Position numbers and translations under genes: made by a program. A stretch of 13,944 bases of DNA from Bacillota bacterium (lineage in GTDB: Bacteria > Bacillota > Clostridia > Peptostreptococcales > Anaerovoracaceae), in NCBI GenBank assembly GCA_017523605.1, contig JAFWVZ010000104.1, forward strand, positions 1 to 13,944. Direction: 5' to 3'. Positions 7,328-13,944 of this stretch are shown here, piece after piece. The notes beneath the pieces were generated by a model. It made no database searches and had not been told where the DNA came from. It saw only the letters and a program-made list of their open reading frames with translations. Positions within the stretch are counted from its first letter, which is position 1, and each line of letters opens with the position of its first letter.

Positions 7328-7352
7328 GCGACCGGGGATCCCTGTTTATAAT
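7323..7352 (+). promoter_or_regulatory. Promoter of LysR1
   Basis: TTGACG (7323-7328), an 18-base spacer and a perfect TATAAT (7347-7352) make a good sigma-70-type promoter facing the LysR gene. The predicted start is near 7359, with a leader of about 95 bases. The leader crosses the GRE1 -10 box and its upstream element. Confidence 0.65.
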
Positions 7353-7370
7353 ATTATGACCTGCAAGTTA

Positions 7371-7416
7371 ATTATAAAACAGATCCGCAAGATCATTTTG
7401 TACAATTAGCGGACAT
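7371..7416 (-). promoter_or_regulatory. Promoter of GRE1 with upstream activator-like element
   Basis: On the minus strand TATAAT (7376-7371) is preceded, after 22 bases, by ATGTCCGCTAATTGTACA (7416-7399). This arrangement is shared with the transporter promoter at the same spacing. TGT-N11-ACA fits LysR-site geometry, and there is no proper -35 hexamer. The predicted start near 7364 gives a leader of about 105 bases that holds the nested palindromes. The start lies about five bases from the opposing LysR1 start, so the two promoters face and overlap each other. Confidence 0.6.
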
Positions 7417-7453
7417 CTCCTGTATTAAAAGCAGGGATGCGGACGTCAGCATC

Positions 7454-8386
7454 ATGAAGACAGAAGAACTTATAAACTTTTACACCATCTGCGAATACCA
7501 GAGCTTCAACAAGGCGGCTTCCGCGCTGTACCTTTCCAGACAGGCTCTGCTCAGGAGCATAGACTCGCTCGAAAACCAGCTTCATAAGAAGCTCTTTTCG
7601 CGGAGCTCTACCGGAGTGGAACTTACCGATTTCGGAAAGCTGTTCTACGAAGAAGCCAAACCGGTCCTGGAAGGGCAGAAGAGACTGCTGGCTCTGCCGG
7701 AGGAATACGACAGGCGCAGCCGCAATCACTTTACCCTGGGTCTTAGGGGCAGCTTCGGGAGCGCGTACACTATAAGAAAGATAATAGCTGAATACGAAGA
7801 ATCTCATCCGAACGTATCCATAGAGATACTTTCTCTGGAGAACCACGAGATAGAGCTTATGATACAGCAGGAGAAGGTAGACTTTGCTTATTCCATCCTT
7901 CCCGTCACGCTTCCGGGAATAACCGGCGAGATAATGACGGAGATCGAGATGTGCCTTGTGGTCAGCAGGTCCCATCCGTTCGCGAGCGTTGAGAAGGTGA
8001 CGCCGGACATGCTGGAGGAAAGCAAATACATGGTATGCTCCTTCAGTCACCACACCGCCAGGATATTCAGGAGCTACGCGGCGGAATACGGCAAGGACGT
8101 GGACATAGTCTTTACGACTCCGGACCTTAACCTGGTCTATACCACGGCCATGACCGAAGGGCTTGCGGGCGTTACAATAAAACGCGATGCCTGGATGGGC
8201 GAGGCCCTGTTCAATGATATAGTAGTAAAGAGCTGCGATCCTCCGCTTAAACTGATCCAGGGACTTATCTATAAGACTAAGAGAAAGTACACGAAAGAGC
8301 AGAGGGCGTTCATGGAGTTCTTCAAGAATTCATTCCACAACGCTTACTATGTTACAGCCGGAAAGCCGGAAGGCGGATCGGAATAA
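7454..8386 (+). CDS. LysR-family transcriptional regulator (LysR1), likely regulator of the GRE1/transporter unit
   Basis: A 310-residue DNA-binding regulator. Residues 1-62 form the winged helix-turn-helix; FNKAASALYLSRQALLRSIDSLE (18-40) is the canonical LysR helix pair, followed by FSRSSTGVELTDFG as the wing. Residues from about 90 to 300 form the two-lobed periplasmic-binding-protein-like effector domain (LGLRGSF...; LVVSRSHPFA near 175). Length is normal for the family. The start has only a weak GGA ten bases upstream. It is divergent from GRE1, the classical arrangement in which a LysR protein activates its neighbour and represses itself. T-N11-A elements upstream of GRE1 and of the transporter, and TTGAC palindromes over its own -35, support this. 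The effector is probably the pathway substrate or product. Confidence 0.95.
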   Translation: MKTEELINFYTICEYQSFNKAASALYLSRQALLRSIDSLENQLHKKLFSRSSTGVELTDFGKLFYEEAKPVLEGQKRLLALPEEYDRRSRNHFTLGLRGSFGSAYTIRKIIAEYEESHPNVSIEILSLENHEIELMIQQEKVDFAYSILPVTLPGITGEIMTEIEMCLVVSRSHPFASVEKVTPDMLEESKYMVCSFSHHTARIFRSYAAEYGKDVDIVFTTPDLNLVYTTAMTEGLAGVTIKRDAWMGEALFNDIVVKSCDPPLKLIQGLIYKTKRKYTKEQRAFMEFFKNSFHNAYYVTAGKPEGGSE

Positions 8387-8421
8387 AAGAGAATAATAAA
8401 CAGAAATGATCTTTATAAAAC

Positions 8422-8464
8422 AGAAGACCGCGCCGGATGGTCCCGCCGCGGTCTTCTTTCTTTT
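8422..8464. terminator. Bidirectional terminator between LysR1 and GRE2
   Basis: AGAAGACCGCG (8422-8432) and CGCGGTCTTCT (8447-8457) form a perfect 11-bp stem with a 14-base loop. TTCTTTT follows on the plus strand and GTTTTATAAAG on the minus strand, so it can end both convergent genes (stops at 8386 and 8501). The 114-base gap holds nothing else that I can see. Confidence 0.85.
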
Positions 8465-8500
8465 ATGCTGTCATTTGTTCAGGAGTCGTACGTTGGTTCT

Positions 8501-10909
8501 TTACAGGGTCTGTTCGGTCCTGCCTATTACCTCGTTCTGCATGGCTCTGTTGAGTGCGGTAAAGTAGGTGCTGTAGCCTGCTATGCGGACCATAAGCTCC
8601 TTGTGCTTCTCGGGCTCAACCTGAGCTTCCTTAAGGTCGGATGCGTTTACGATGTTGAACTGCATGTGCTTGCCGCCGTGGGTAAGATATGTCTTTATCA
8701 TCATCGCGAACTTCTTCTTGTCCTCTTCGGTCTTAAGGCAGGAGGGCGAGAACTTCATGTTAAGAAGAACGCCCTGCAGGTGGTTCTGGTTTACCTTAAG
8801 GCAGGAGTTGAGCAGCGCCAGCGGACCGTGAGTATCGGTGCCGCCTTCCGGGGAAACGCCTCCGTCCGCCAGGCAGTCGCCGCTGAACCTTCCGTCCGCG
8901 GTAGCGCCTGTCAGCTGTCCGCCCGGCCAGTGGGCCGTTATGGAGATGCATGCAGACATGTGAGTTCCGCCGTAGGGGTTGGGCACGGTCTTCGCGATCT
9001 TTTCCCAGTCCTCGTAGAGCCTTCCGAGTATCTCGTCCACGAACGGGTCGTCGTTGCCGTACTTGGGCGCGTCCTTGCAGTCCTTGCGTATGGCTTCGTT
9101 TTCTTCGCCCTGCCAGTTCTCCCTCATGCCGCGTATGATCTGTTCCAGAGTGTACTTCTTGTCCACGTAGACCAGTTTCTTTATGGCGGCCAGCTCGTTG
9201 GCCAGGTTCACCATTCCTACGCAGCAGAGAGTTACCGCGTTGTCGTAGTACATCTTTCTGTCCAGATAGTTGCGGCCCACCTTTATGGAGTCGTTCATGA
9301 AGGTGGATGTTATCGGATCCGGGAACATGTCGTTTATGATGTAGCACTTATTGTTGTTGTGTTCTCCGGTAACCCAGGCCATCCATTTAAGCTCTTCGTA
9401 GAGCCTTCCGTACAGATCCTCGAAGTCCTTTACCGTGGTCTCGTCGCCCAGGTCCTTGCCTATGGACATTCCCTTTATGAAATCTTTTCCGTTGTTTATA
9501 GCAAATTCCAGTCCCAGCGGAACTACGACCATGGGCTGCGCCATGGTACGCGACTTTCCTGGCAGCTGGACGTCTATGCATCCGCCTATGGTAAAGTCTC
9601 TGGCTTCCTCCAGCGATACTCCGCGGTCCAGCATGTACTGCATGTAGGAAGAGTCGGAGATGAACGCCGGCAGCGACAGACCCGCGGCCTGGCATTCCAC
9701 GGCCTTCATCAGGAGCCTGTCGTCCATCTTGTCGTGTACGCGCAGTGTGATGGTGTGGTGCGGAGTCCTTGCTCTGTAAGCGGCTTCCAGGATCAGGAAG
9801 GACAGCTCGTTGGTGGCATCGTTGCCTTGTTTGTCTACGCCGCCTATGATGCAGTTGTGCCACTTCGCAAGTCCGGACCACTTCTGTCTGTGGACTACGG
9901 AACCTGTCCTGTTAAGCTCCATGTCCTTTATGCGCAGGAGCTCCAGAAGCTCTATTACTTCCTCGTCGGTTATGCGTCCTGCTTCTATGTCCGCCTTGTA
10001 GTACGGGTATAGGTACTGGTCCATGCGGCCGAAGGAACAGGTCATGTTCGGGTTCATGCACAGGAACGCGAACCATACACACTGGATGGCTTCGCGGAAG
10101 TTCCTTGCCGGTCTTCCGGGCACCTGATGGCATATCTCCGCTATCTGCAGAAGTTCCTTCTTGCGTACCGGATCCTTTTCTTCCGCGGCTTTTTCTTCCG
10201 CAAGCTTTGCGAAGCGCTGCCCCAGGTGGTCCATGGCCTTCATGCAGACTATGGATGCCTTAAGGAACTCTTTCTTCTTCATCTCGTCGAAGGTGTGGCT
10301 GATCAGCTCGTCCAGCTCTGCCTGAGCCTCTTCCGCGTATCCCAGCGTTCCTTTCTTAAGGATCTGGTCGTACTCTACGGATATAAGCTGGTAAGGGCCT
10401 GTTCCCAGACCGGATTCGCATTTTCCGGACCAGCCTACGCCCGGCTTCCACGGCGGAAGCGCTACACCTTTCTCCAGGAAGGGAACGGTGTATTTTTCGT
10501 TGAACAGCGTTTCCATGCGTCTGGAGAAGTTGTGCAGTTTCCAGTACTCATTCTGCTTAAGCATCTCGTCAGCGCAGTCCGGGTCCACCTCGAACATGGA
10601 GCCGTCGGTCTCGTTGCGCAGCGCTTCGATCTCTTTTTCGGACCACAGTCCGGACCAGAAGTTGACCTCCATGCCCATGGGCTTGCTCGCGCCGTTTCCG
10701 ACTATCAGCTCGCCGTCCTGGATGAAGATCGGGAATTCGTGCATCACCTTATCTACCATATGGGCGCGGCGTTCCATCGCCGGAGCGCCTTCGGTCTCCT
10801 GATAGGCCTTCAGCCACAGCTTCTGCTTTACGCAGCAGAACGGATAGCGGTCCACGAACAGTTTTTCTTTAAGTGCCTTGACTCTGGGAGTCATCTCTCG
10901 GGCAGCCAT
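8501..10909 (-). CDS. Glycyl radical enzyme GRE2 (paralogue of GRE1, Cys-x-Asp subtype)
   Basis: An 802-residue paralogue of GRE1 with equal length and equal key positions. Cys444 and Asp446 lie in GGCIDVQLPGK and radical Gly778 in VRIAGYSTYF; 35 of the last 58 residues are identical to GRE1. It shares the SKPMG-E-FWSGLW segment near residue 80, the FGRMDQYLYPYY segment and TPHHTITLRVH. Differences cluster in loops such as NRTGSVVHRQKWSG (NRTSGKDQREKWAG in GRE1), which could change substrate choice. AGGAGG (10917-10922) seven bases upstream fixes the start. Likely monocistronic: terminator downstream, divergent glycerol kinase upstream. Adjacency to glycerol kinase invites a glycerol dehydratase reading, but that family uses Cys-Val-Glu, so I do not make that call. 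It could be a second enzyme of the same pathway or a substrate variant. No activase is adjacent. Confidence 0.93.
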   Translation of the reverse strand: MAAREMTPRVKALKEKLFVDRYPFCCVKQKLWLKAYQETEGAPAMERRAHMVDKVMHEFPIFIQDGELIVGNGASKPMGMEVNFWSGLWSEKEIEALRNETDGSMFEVDPDCADEMLKQNEYWKLHNFSRRMETLFNEKYTVPFLEKGVALPPWKPGVGWSGKCESGLGTGPYQLISVEYDQILKKGTLGYAEEAQAELDELISHTFDEMKKKEFLKASIVCMKAMDHLGQRFAKLAEEKAAEEKDPVRKKELLQIAEICHQVPGRPARNFREAIQCVWFAFLCMNPNMTCSFGRMDQYLYPYYKADIEAGRITDEEVIELLELLRIKDMELNRTGSVVHRQKWSGLAKWHNCIIGGVDKQGNDATNELSFLILEAAYRARTPHHTITLRVHDKMDDRLLMKAVECQAAGLSLPAFISDSSYMQYMLDRGVSLEEARDFTIGGCIDVQLPGKSRTMAQPMVVVPLGLEFAINNGKDFIKGMSIGKDLGDETTVKDFEDLYGRLYEELKWMAWVTGEHNNNKCYIINDMFPDPITSTFMNDSIKVGRNYLDRKMYYDNAVTLCCVGMVNLANELAAIKKLVYVDKKYTLEQIIRGMRENWQGEENEAIRKDCKDAPKYGNDDPFVDEILGRLYEDWEKIAKTVPNPYGGTHMSACISITAHWPGGQLTGATADGRFSGDCLADGGVSPEGGTDTHGPLALLNSCLKVNQNHLQGVLLNMKFSPSCLKTEEDKKKFAMMIKTYLTHGGKHMQFNIVNASDLKEAQVEPEKHKELMVRIAGYSTYFTALNRAMQNEVIGRTEQTL

Positions 10910-10955
10910 ATGATAACCTCCTTATGCCTGACGCAGTTGGGTATTTGTCGATATT

Positions 10956-10964
10956 ATTTTAACA
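10956..10964 (-). promoter_or_regulatory. Putative extended -10 promoter of GRE2
   Basis: On the minus strand TGTTAAAAT (10964-10956) is an extended -10 box with a leader of about 40 bases to the GRE2 start. No good -35 is present. The 18 bases that lie 22 bases upstream (10984-11001) match the GRE1 element at 10 of 18 positions, a weak similarity that may be a degenerate copy. The 217-base gap to glycerol kinase also holds AGCCTG/CAGGCT arms (10968-10973, 11003-11008). Confidence 0.4.
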
Positions 10965-11060
10965 TGCAGCCTGTAAAGCCCGGAAAACGAAAACCGTACA
11001 TCCAGGCTCCGTTTTATAAACAACTGTAAATTAGGATGGTATTCAGAAAATGAATAATTG

Positions 11061-11098
11061 TGGTATTATATAAAAGGATCCGGTATCGTTTCGGATCC
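11061..11098 (+). promoter_or_regulatory. Putative glpK promoter and 5' leader hairpin
   Basis: TGGTATTAT (11061-11069) is an extended -10 box with predicted start near 11076. GGATCCG (11076-11082) and CGGATCC (11092-11098) would then form a hairpin at the very 5' end of the message, a form that often stabilises mRNA. GGATCCGG also occurs as a direct repeat (11076-11083, 11093-11100). A -35 box is not evident. Confidence 0.45.
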
Positions 11099-11126
11099 GG
11101 ACAAAACAGCACTACAGGAGCGCAGC

Positions 11127-12614
11127 ATGGAAAAGAAATACGTTTTGGCGCTGGATGAAGGCACTTCCAGCGTAAGATGCATACTGTTCGACAGGGCAGG
11201 AAACATAATCAGCATGTCCCAGAGGGGATTCAAGCAGATATATCCGAAACCGGGCTGGGTAGAGCACGACGCCACCGAGATCTGGGCAAGGCAGATAGGC
11301 GTTGCCCGCGAAGCCATGGAAAAGATAGGCGCCAGAGCGGAGGACATTGCCGGCATAGGCATCACGGACCAGCGCGAGACCACCGTCGTCTGGGATAAGG
11401 CCACTGGGCACCCCATATGCAACGCAATCGTATGGCAGTGCAGGCGCACGGCGGAGTACTGCGACAGCCTCGCGGCTGCCGGATGGTCGGACAAGATAAG
11501 GGAAAAGACAGGCCTTTTGATAGACGCGTACTTTTCCGGCACCAAGCTGCGCTGGATACTGGAGAACGTGGAAGGCGCAAGGGAAAGGGCGGAGAAGGGC
11601 GAGCTGCTTTTCGGCACCATAGACACCTGGCTGATCTGGAAGCTTACCGGCGGCAAGGTCCACGTAACGGACTATTCCAACGCCAGCCGCACCATGATGT
11701 TCAACATAAATACGCTCGAGTGGGACGACGAGCTTCTGGAGCTTCTGAACATACCCAAGTGCATGCTTCCCAAGCCCGTACCCAGTTCTTACGTCTACGG
11801 CGAGACCGAACCGTCCATATTCGGCGGTCCGATCCCTGTCAGCGGCGCTGCGGGAGACCAGCAGTGCGCTCTGTTCGGACAGACCTGCTTTGCCCCGGGC
11901 GAAGTAAAGAATACCTATGGCACCGGCGGCTTCCTGCTCATGAACACCGGCGAGGCGCCCGTAACGTCCAGGAACGGCCTTGTAACTACCATAGCCTGGG
12001 GGCTTAACGATAAGGTCACATACGCGCTCGAGGGTTCCATATTCGTTGCCGGCGCCGCCATCCAGTGGCTGCGCGACGAGATGGACTTCTTCGAACATTC
12101 CTATCAGGTGAGCGAGCTTGCGTCCAAAGTTCCTGATACCGGCGGAGTGTTCATGGTGCCTGCTTTCGTTGGCCTCGGAGCTCCCTACTGGGATCCGTAC
12201 GCCAGAGGCATCATAACCGGAATCACCAGAGGCACCAACAGGGACCACATAGCGCGTGCCGTGCTGGAGTCCATGGCTTACCAGACCTGCGACGTCCTTA
12301 AGGCCATGGAACAGGACAGCGGCATAAGCCTTTCCGCTCTTAAGGTGGACGGCGGCGCGTCCGCAAACGACATGCTTATGCAGATCCAGGCGGACATGAT
12401 AAACAGACCGGTCGTAAGGCCGCTGTGCATAGAGACCACGGCGCTTGGTGCTGCTTATCTGGCAGGCCTCTCCACAGGCTTCTGGCACAGCATGGACGAC
12501 ATTAAACAGAACTGGCAGATAGAAAGAGAGTTCGAAAGCGGGATCAGCGAAGAAGACCGCAGGGCGGCTCTCGAAGGCTGGCACCATGCAGTAAGACAGG
12601 CGATGGCTAAATAG
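11127..12614 (+). CDS. glpK: Glycerol kinase
   Basis: A 495-residue FGGY-family kinase that makes sn-glycerol 3-phosphate from glycerol and ATP in the cytoplasm. Phosphate-binding DEGTSS is at residues 10-15. The glycerol-contact motif QRET is at 82-85 (Arg83-Glu84, as in E. coli), with IVWQCRRT and YFSGTK next. The catalytic base is Asp244 in GDQQ, followed by [14 protein letters not shown] and the C-terminal [17 protein letters not shown] ATPase motifs. CAGGAG (11115-11120) six bases before ATG 11127 sets the start; an upstream in-frame ATG at 11058 has no ribosome site and lies in the promoter. The Firmicutes loop histidine that HPr phosphorylates (YHF/YG type) is missing: the region reads [14 protein letters not shown]. 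Control by the sugar phosphotransferase system through this site is therefore unlikely. No glpF or glpD is adjacent. Confidence 0.95.
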   Translation: MEKKYVLALDEGTSSVRCILFDRAGNIISMSQRGFKQIYPKPGWVEHDATEIWARQIGVAREAMEKIGARAEDIAGIGITDQRETTVVWDKATGHPICNAIVWQCRRTAEYCDSLAAAGWSDKIREKTGLLIDAYFSGTKLRWILENVEGARERAEKGELLFGTIDTWLIWKLTGGKVHVTDYSNASRTMMFNINTLEWDDELLELLNIPKCMLPKPVPSSYVYGETEPSIFGGPIPVSGAAGDQQCALFGQTCFAPGEVKNTYGTGGFLLMNTGEAPVTSRNGLVTTIAWGLNDKVTYALEGSIFVAGAAIQWLRDEMDFFEHSYQVSELASKVPDTGGVFMVPAFVGLGAPYWDPYARGIITGITRGTNRDHIARAVLESMAYQTCDVLKAMEQDSGISLSALKVDGGASANDMLMQIQADMINRPVVRPLCIETTALGAAYLAGLSTGFWHSMDDIKQNWQIEREFESGISEEDRRAALEGWHHAVRQAMAK

Positions 12615-12638
12615 CCCGGTCTTAGCACCAAAGATAAG

Positions 12639-12679
12639 AAACGGCTGCATCTCCGCAACGGAGCATGCAGCCGTTTTTT
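12639..12679. terminator. Strong bidirectional terminator between glpK and LysR2
   Basis: AAACGGCTGCAT (12639-12650) pairs with ATGCAGCCGTTT (12665-12676). An inner stem CTCCG/CGGAG closes a CAA loop, and a run of six T's (12674-12679) follows. On the minus strand the stem is followed by TTTCTTATCTTT, so it can also end the convergent LysR2 message, whose stop is at 12702. Confidence 0.9.
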
Positions 12680-12701
12680 GTTGCAGAAATATAATATTGT
12701 C

Positions 12702-13631
12702 CTAGTCCGCACGGTAACTGCTTACGCATTCTTCCAGTTTGCGAAGGACCAGGGACTTGTTGGCGCGGCTCCTGAGGAAATACAGGTTGGTGCCGCCGGT
12801 CCAGTCGGATATCTTAACGAATTTGATACCCTCGTATTTTGCAGTTGGAACATGGGTGGTCGTAACGGCTATCTTCTTCTGTCTTGCCATCTCGAATACG
12901 GTATCATCGTAGCCCTGCAGGTTGAAGTACTTTAGATCCACGCCTTTTTCCGCTGCTATCTGTTTCCAGGACTGTGTCGCCATGGCGCTCTGGATGTCGT
13001 TTTCGCTGGGAAACGGGAATGCAAATGTGAAGTCTTCCAGTTCCTTTAGCATTACGGAATCCTTGCTGCGGAAAAACTTGTCGGAGATGCCGGCGTACAT
13101 GTCGGTCTCCCCGGCGATGTGAGTTACCTGTATCTTGTCTCCGTGGGCGCTGAAATAATCGTTAAGGTCCAGCGCGGCGTTGAACGTTATGAAAGCAGCG
13201 TCCAGGTTTCCGGATACCAGGCGGCGTATCAGATCGTCCGCGGTGGATTTTGTTATGTGGATCTTGGACGTAGGATTCGCGAATATGAAGTCCGTAAGAA
13301 TGCGCTGTTCGTGTATGTTTCCGAAGCGCGGCTGAGAACCGATCCGTATGGTCCGGTCGCCTTTATTCTTTATGATGTTTACCTGCCTGTTCAGATAATT
13401 GTAGTCGTCGTTTATCCTCCGGAGGCTTTCTATCACGGTCTTTCCGTCGTCGGTAAGCTGCAGCGGTCTGGATTTGCTGCTCCTTATGAAGATCTTCAGG
13501 CCCAGTTCGTTCTCCACGTTGTTTACGTATTTCGTAATTATCGACGGAGAGTAGGGCAGATAAAAGGACGCGTCCAGAAAGCTTGTATAATTGGGAAGTT
13601 CGCAGATAAGGGCTATTTCTTCTGTCGTCAT
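12702..13631 (-). CDS. LysR-type transcriptional regulator (LysR2)
   Basis: A 309-residue divergent LysR-type regulator. Residues 1-65 are the winged helix-turn-helix: SFLDASFYLPYSPSIITKYVNNVE (17-40) aligns with the usual SF-KAA-L--SQPAVS-I--LE pattern but lacks the first Ala of the pair, and IRSSKSRPLQLTDDGK is the wing. The effector domain runs from about residue 93 (RIGSQPRFGN) to the end. GGAGG (13639-13643) seven bases before the ATG sets the start. It is divergent from a gene beginning at 13937, which it probably controls, with inverted repeats between them. It is distant in sequence from LysR1, not a recent duplicate. A link to GRE2 or glpK is possible but not shown. Confidence 0.85.
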   Translation of the reverse strand: MTTEEIALICELPNYTSFLDASFYLPYSPSIITKYVNNVENELGLKIFIRSSKSRPLQLTDDGKTVIESLRRINDDYNYLNRQVNIIKNKGDRTIRIGSQPRFGNIHEQRILTDFIFANPTSKIHITKSTADDLIRRLVSGNLDAAFITFNAALDLNDYFSAHGDKIQVTHIAGETDMYAGISDKFFRSKDSVMLKELEDFTFAFPFPSENDIQSAMATQSWKQIAAEKGVDLKYFNLQGYDDTVFEMARQKKIAVTTTHVPTAKYEGIKFVKISDWTGGTNLYFLRSRANKSLVLRKLEECVSSYRAD

Positions 13632-13673
13632 TTCTTTTCCTCCGTTCGGCGGACCGGTATGGCTGTTTTATTG

Positions 13674-13682
13674 ATTCTACCA
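13674..13682 (-). promoter_or_regulatory. Putative LysR2 promoter (extended -10)
   Basis: On the minus strand TGGTAGAAT (13682-13674) fits an extended -10 box, giving a start near 13667 and a leader of about 36 bases before the LysR2 ATG. An ATTGATT copy (13670-13676) overlaps it. No clear -35 box is seen. Confidence 0.4.
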
Positions 13683-13709
13683 TTTTCATGCGGCAATATA
13701 AATATCCTT

Positions 13710-13827
13710 AACGTAAATCAATGGCTTTTTTAACCGATCTCACGCGGGAGAAGATCTGCAGGTTATTTAAACCATCTAATTAATAAACGGCGTCCGTTCA
13801 ACGTTTTCGGGAACATTGATTTACGTT
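13710..13827. repeat. Long-spaced 14-bp perfect inverted repeat upstream of LysR2
   Basis: AACGTAAATCAATG (13710-13723) and CATTGATTTACGTT (13814-13827) are exact reverse complements separated by 90 bases. The core ATTGATT recurs a third time at 13670-13676 over the LysR2 -10 box. The layout suggests binding sites for LysR2 or another dimer, perhaps with DNA looping. The rest of this 305-base gene-free stretch is AT-rich. It also carries TGAAAATC/GATTTTCA arms (13829-13836, 13851-13858) and a possible plus-strand promoter, TTGAAA (13861-13866) with TATAAG (13882-13887), whose 15-base spacer is short. Confidence 0.6.
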
Positions 13828-13936
13828 TTGAAAATCTATTTCTGTCATTTGATTTTCATGTTGAAAACTTTTGATCCATAATATAAGCATAAAAGTCTAA
13901 TTCTTTTTAGCAGTTTTACATAGAAAGGATACCGGC

Positions 13937-13944
13937 ATGGACAA
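13937..13944 (+). CDS. Start of an unidentified gene, cut by the window edge
   Basis: ATG 13937 is preceded by AAAGGA (13925-13930 region) at about seven bases, a usable ribosome site, and follows a gene-free AT-rich stretch divergent from LysR2. Only Met-Asp and two bases are visible, so no function can be given. It is the likely target of LysR2. Confidence 0.5.

Noticed and set aside
7395..7405. ATTTTGTACAA repeated at 4778-4788 and 7395-7405
   Set aside because: The 11-mer is exact, but one copy lies at the GRE1 terminator and the other in the GRE1 promoter. The low-complexity core and different contexts make chance likely.
8465..10012. Open frame of 515 codons on the plus strand, antisense to GRE2
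   Set aside because: It lies wholly opposite a clear GRE gene, its product is Val/Tyr/His/Leu-rich with no family motif, and it begins inside a terminator. Codon bias of GRE2 (almost no TTA, CTA or TCA) explains the lack of stops.
11058..11126. Upstream ATG (11058) as the glpK start
   Set aside because: It overlaps the predicted promoter and leader hairpin. The GlpK N-terminus normally begins a few residues before the DxGT(S/T)S loop, as given by ATG 11127.
11112..12650. Open frame of 512 codons on the minus strand, antisense to glpK
   Set aside because: Same cause: a mirror of the biased codon use in glpK. It would start in the glpK terminator, and the product matches nothing recognisable.

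Overview
The window looks like chromosomal DNA of an anaerobic, probably Clostridia-type (Firmicutes) bacterium. Two oxygen-sensitive glycyl radical enzymes (GREs) are encoded. Most genes have strong AGGAGG-type ribosome sites, intergenic DNA is AT-rich, and the coding DNA is of middling G+C with frequent ATA (Ile) and AGG/AGA (Arg) codons. Nothing seen fixes the genus, and another anaerobic phylum such as Synergistota cannot be excluded. No RNA gene, CRISPR array, transposase or phage gene was seen.

Layout. (1) 1-1486, + strand: the 3' part of a coiled-coil M15 D,D-carboxypeptidase-like gene, then a GNAT acetyltransferase. (2) 1483-4621, - strand: a three-gene operon read as transporter (MatC/SLC13-like), URO-D/methyltransferase-like protein, then short-chain dehydrogenase. 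(3) 4849-7257, - strand: GRE1, with a terminator after it. (4) 7454-8386, + strand: a LysR regulator divergent from GRE1. (5) 8501-10909, - strand: GRE2, an 802-residue paralogue of GRE1 with the same length and key residue positions. (6) 11127-12614, + strand: glycerol kinase, divergent from GRE2. (7) 12702-13631, - strand: a second LysR-type regulator. (8) 13937 to the end, + strand: the first codons of a further gene, divergent from that regulator.

How they may work together. GRE1 and GRE2 have the glycyl-radical loop (Gly778 in both) and the thiyl-radical cysteine (Cys444 in both). The usual acid/base glutamate of the Cys-x-Glu motif is aspartate (Cys-Ile-Asp) in both. They are therefore not pyruvate formate-lyases, and they differ from the characterised dehydratase, lyase and decarboxylase groups I can recall. 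The GRE1 promoter and the transporter-operon promoter share an 18-base element, identical at 14 positions and lying exactly 22 bases upstream of a TATAAT box in both. This ties the transporter, URO-D-like protein, SDR and GRE1 into one likely LysR-controlled catabolic unit. I infer import of an organic acid or anion, a radical C-C, C-O or C-X cleavage, and redox handling of the product. The substrate is unknown. No GRE-activating radical SAM enzyme is encoded in the window.

Regulatory DNA is rich here: overlapping face-to-face promoters between GRE1 and its LysR gene, nested TTGAC palindromes, two-way terminators at both convergent gene ends with room for one, and a widely spaced 14-bp inverted repeat upstream of the second LysR gene.
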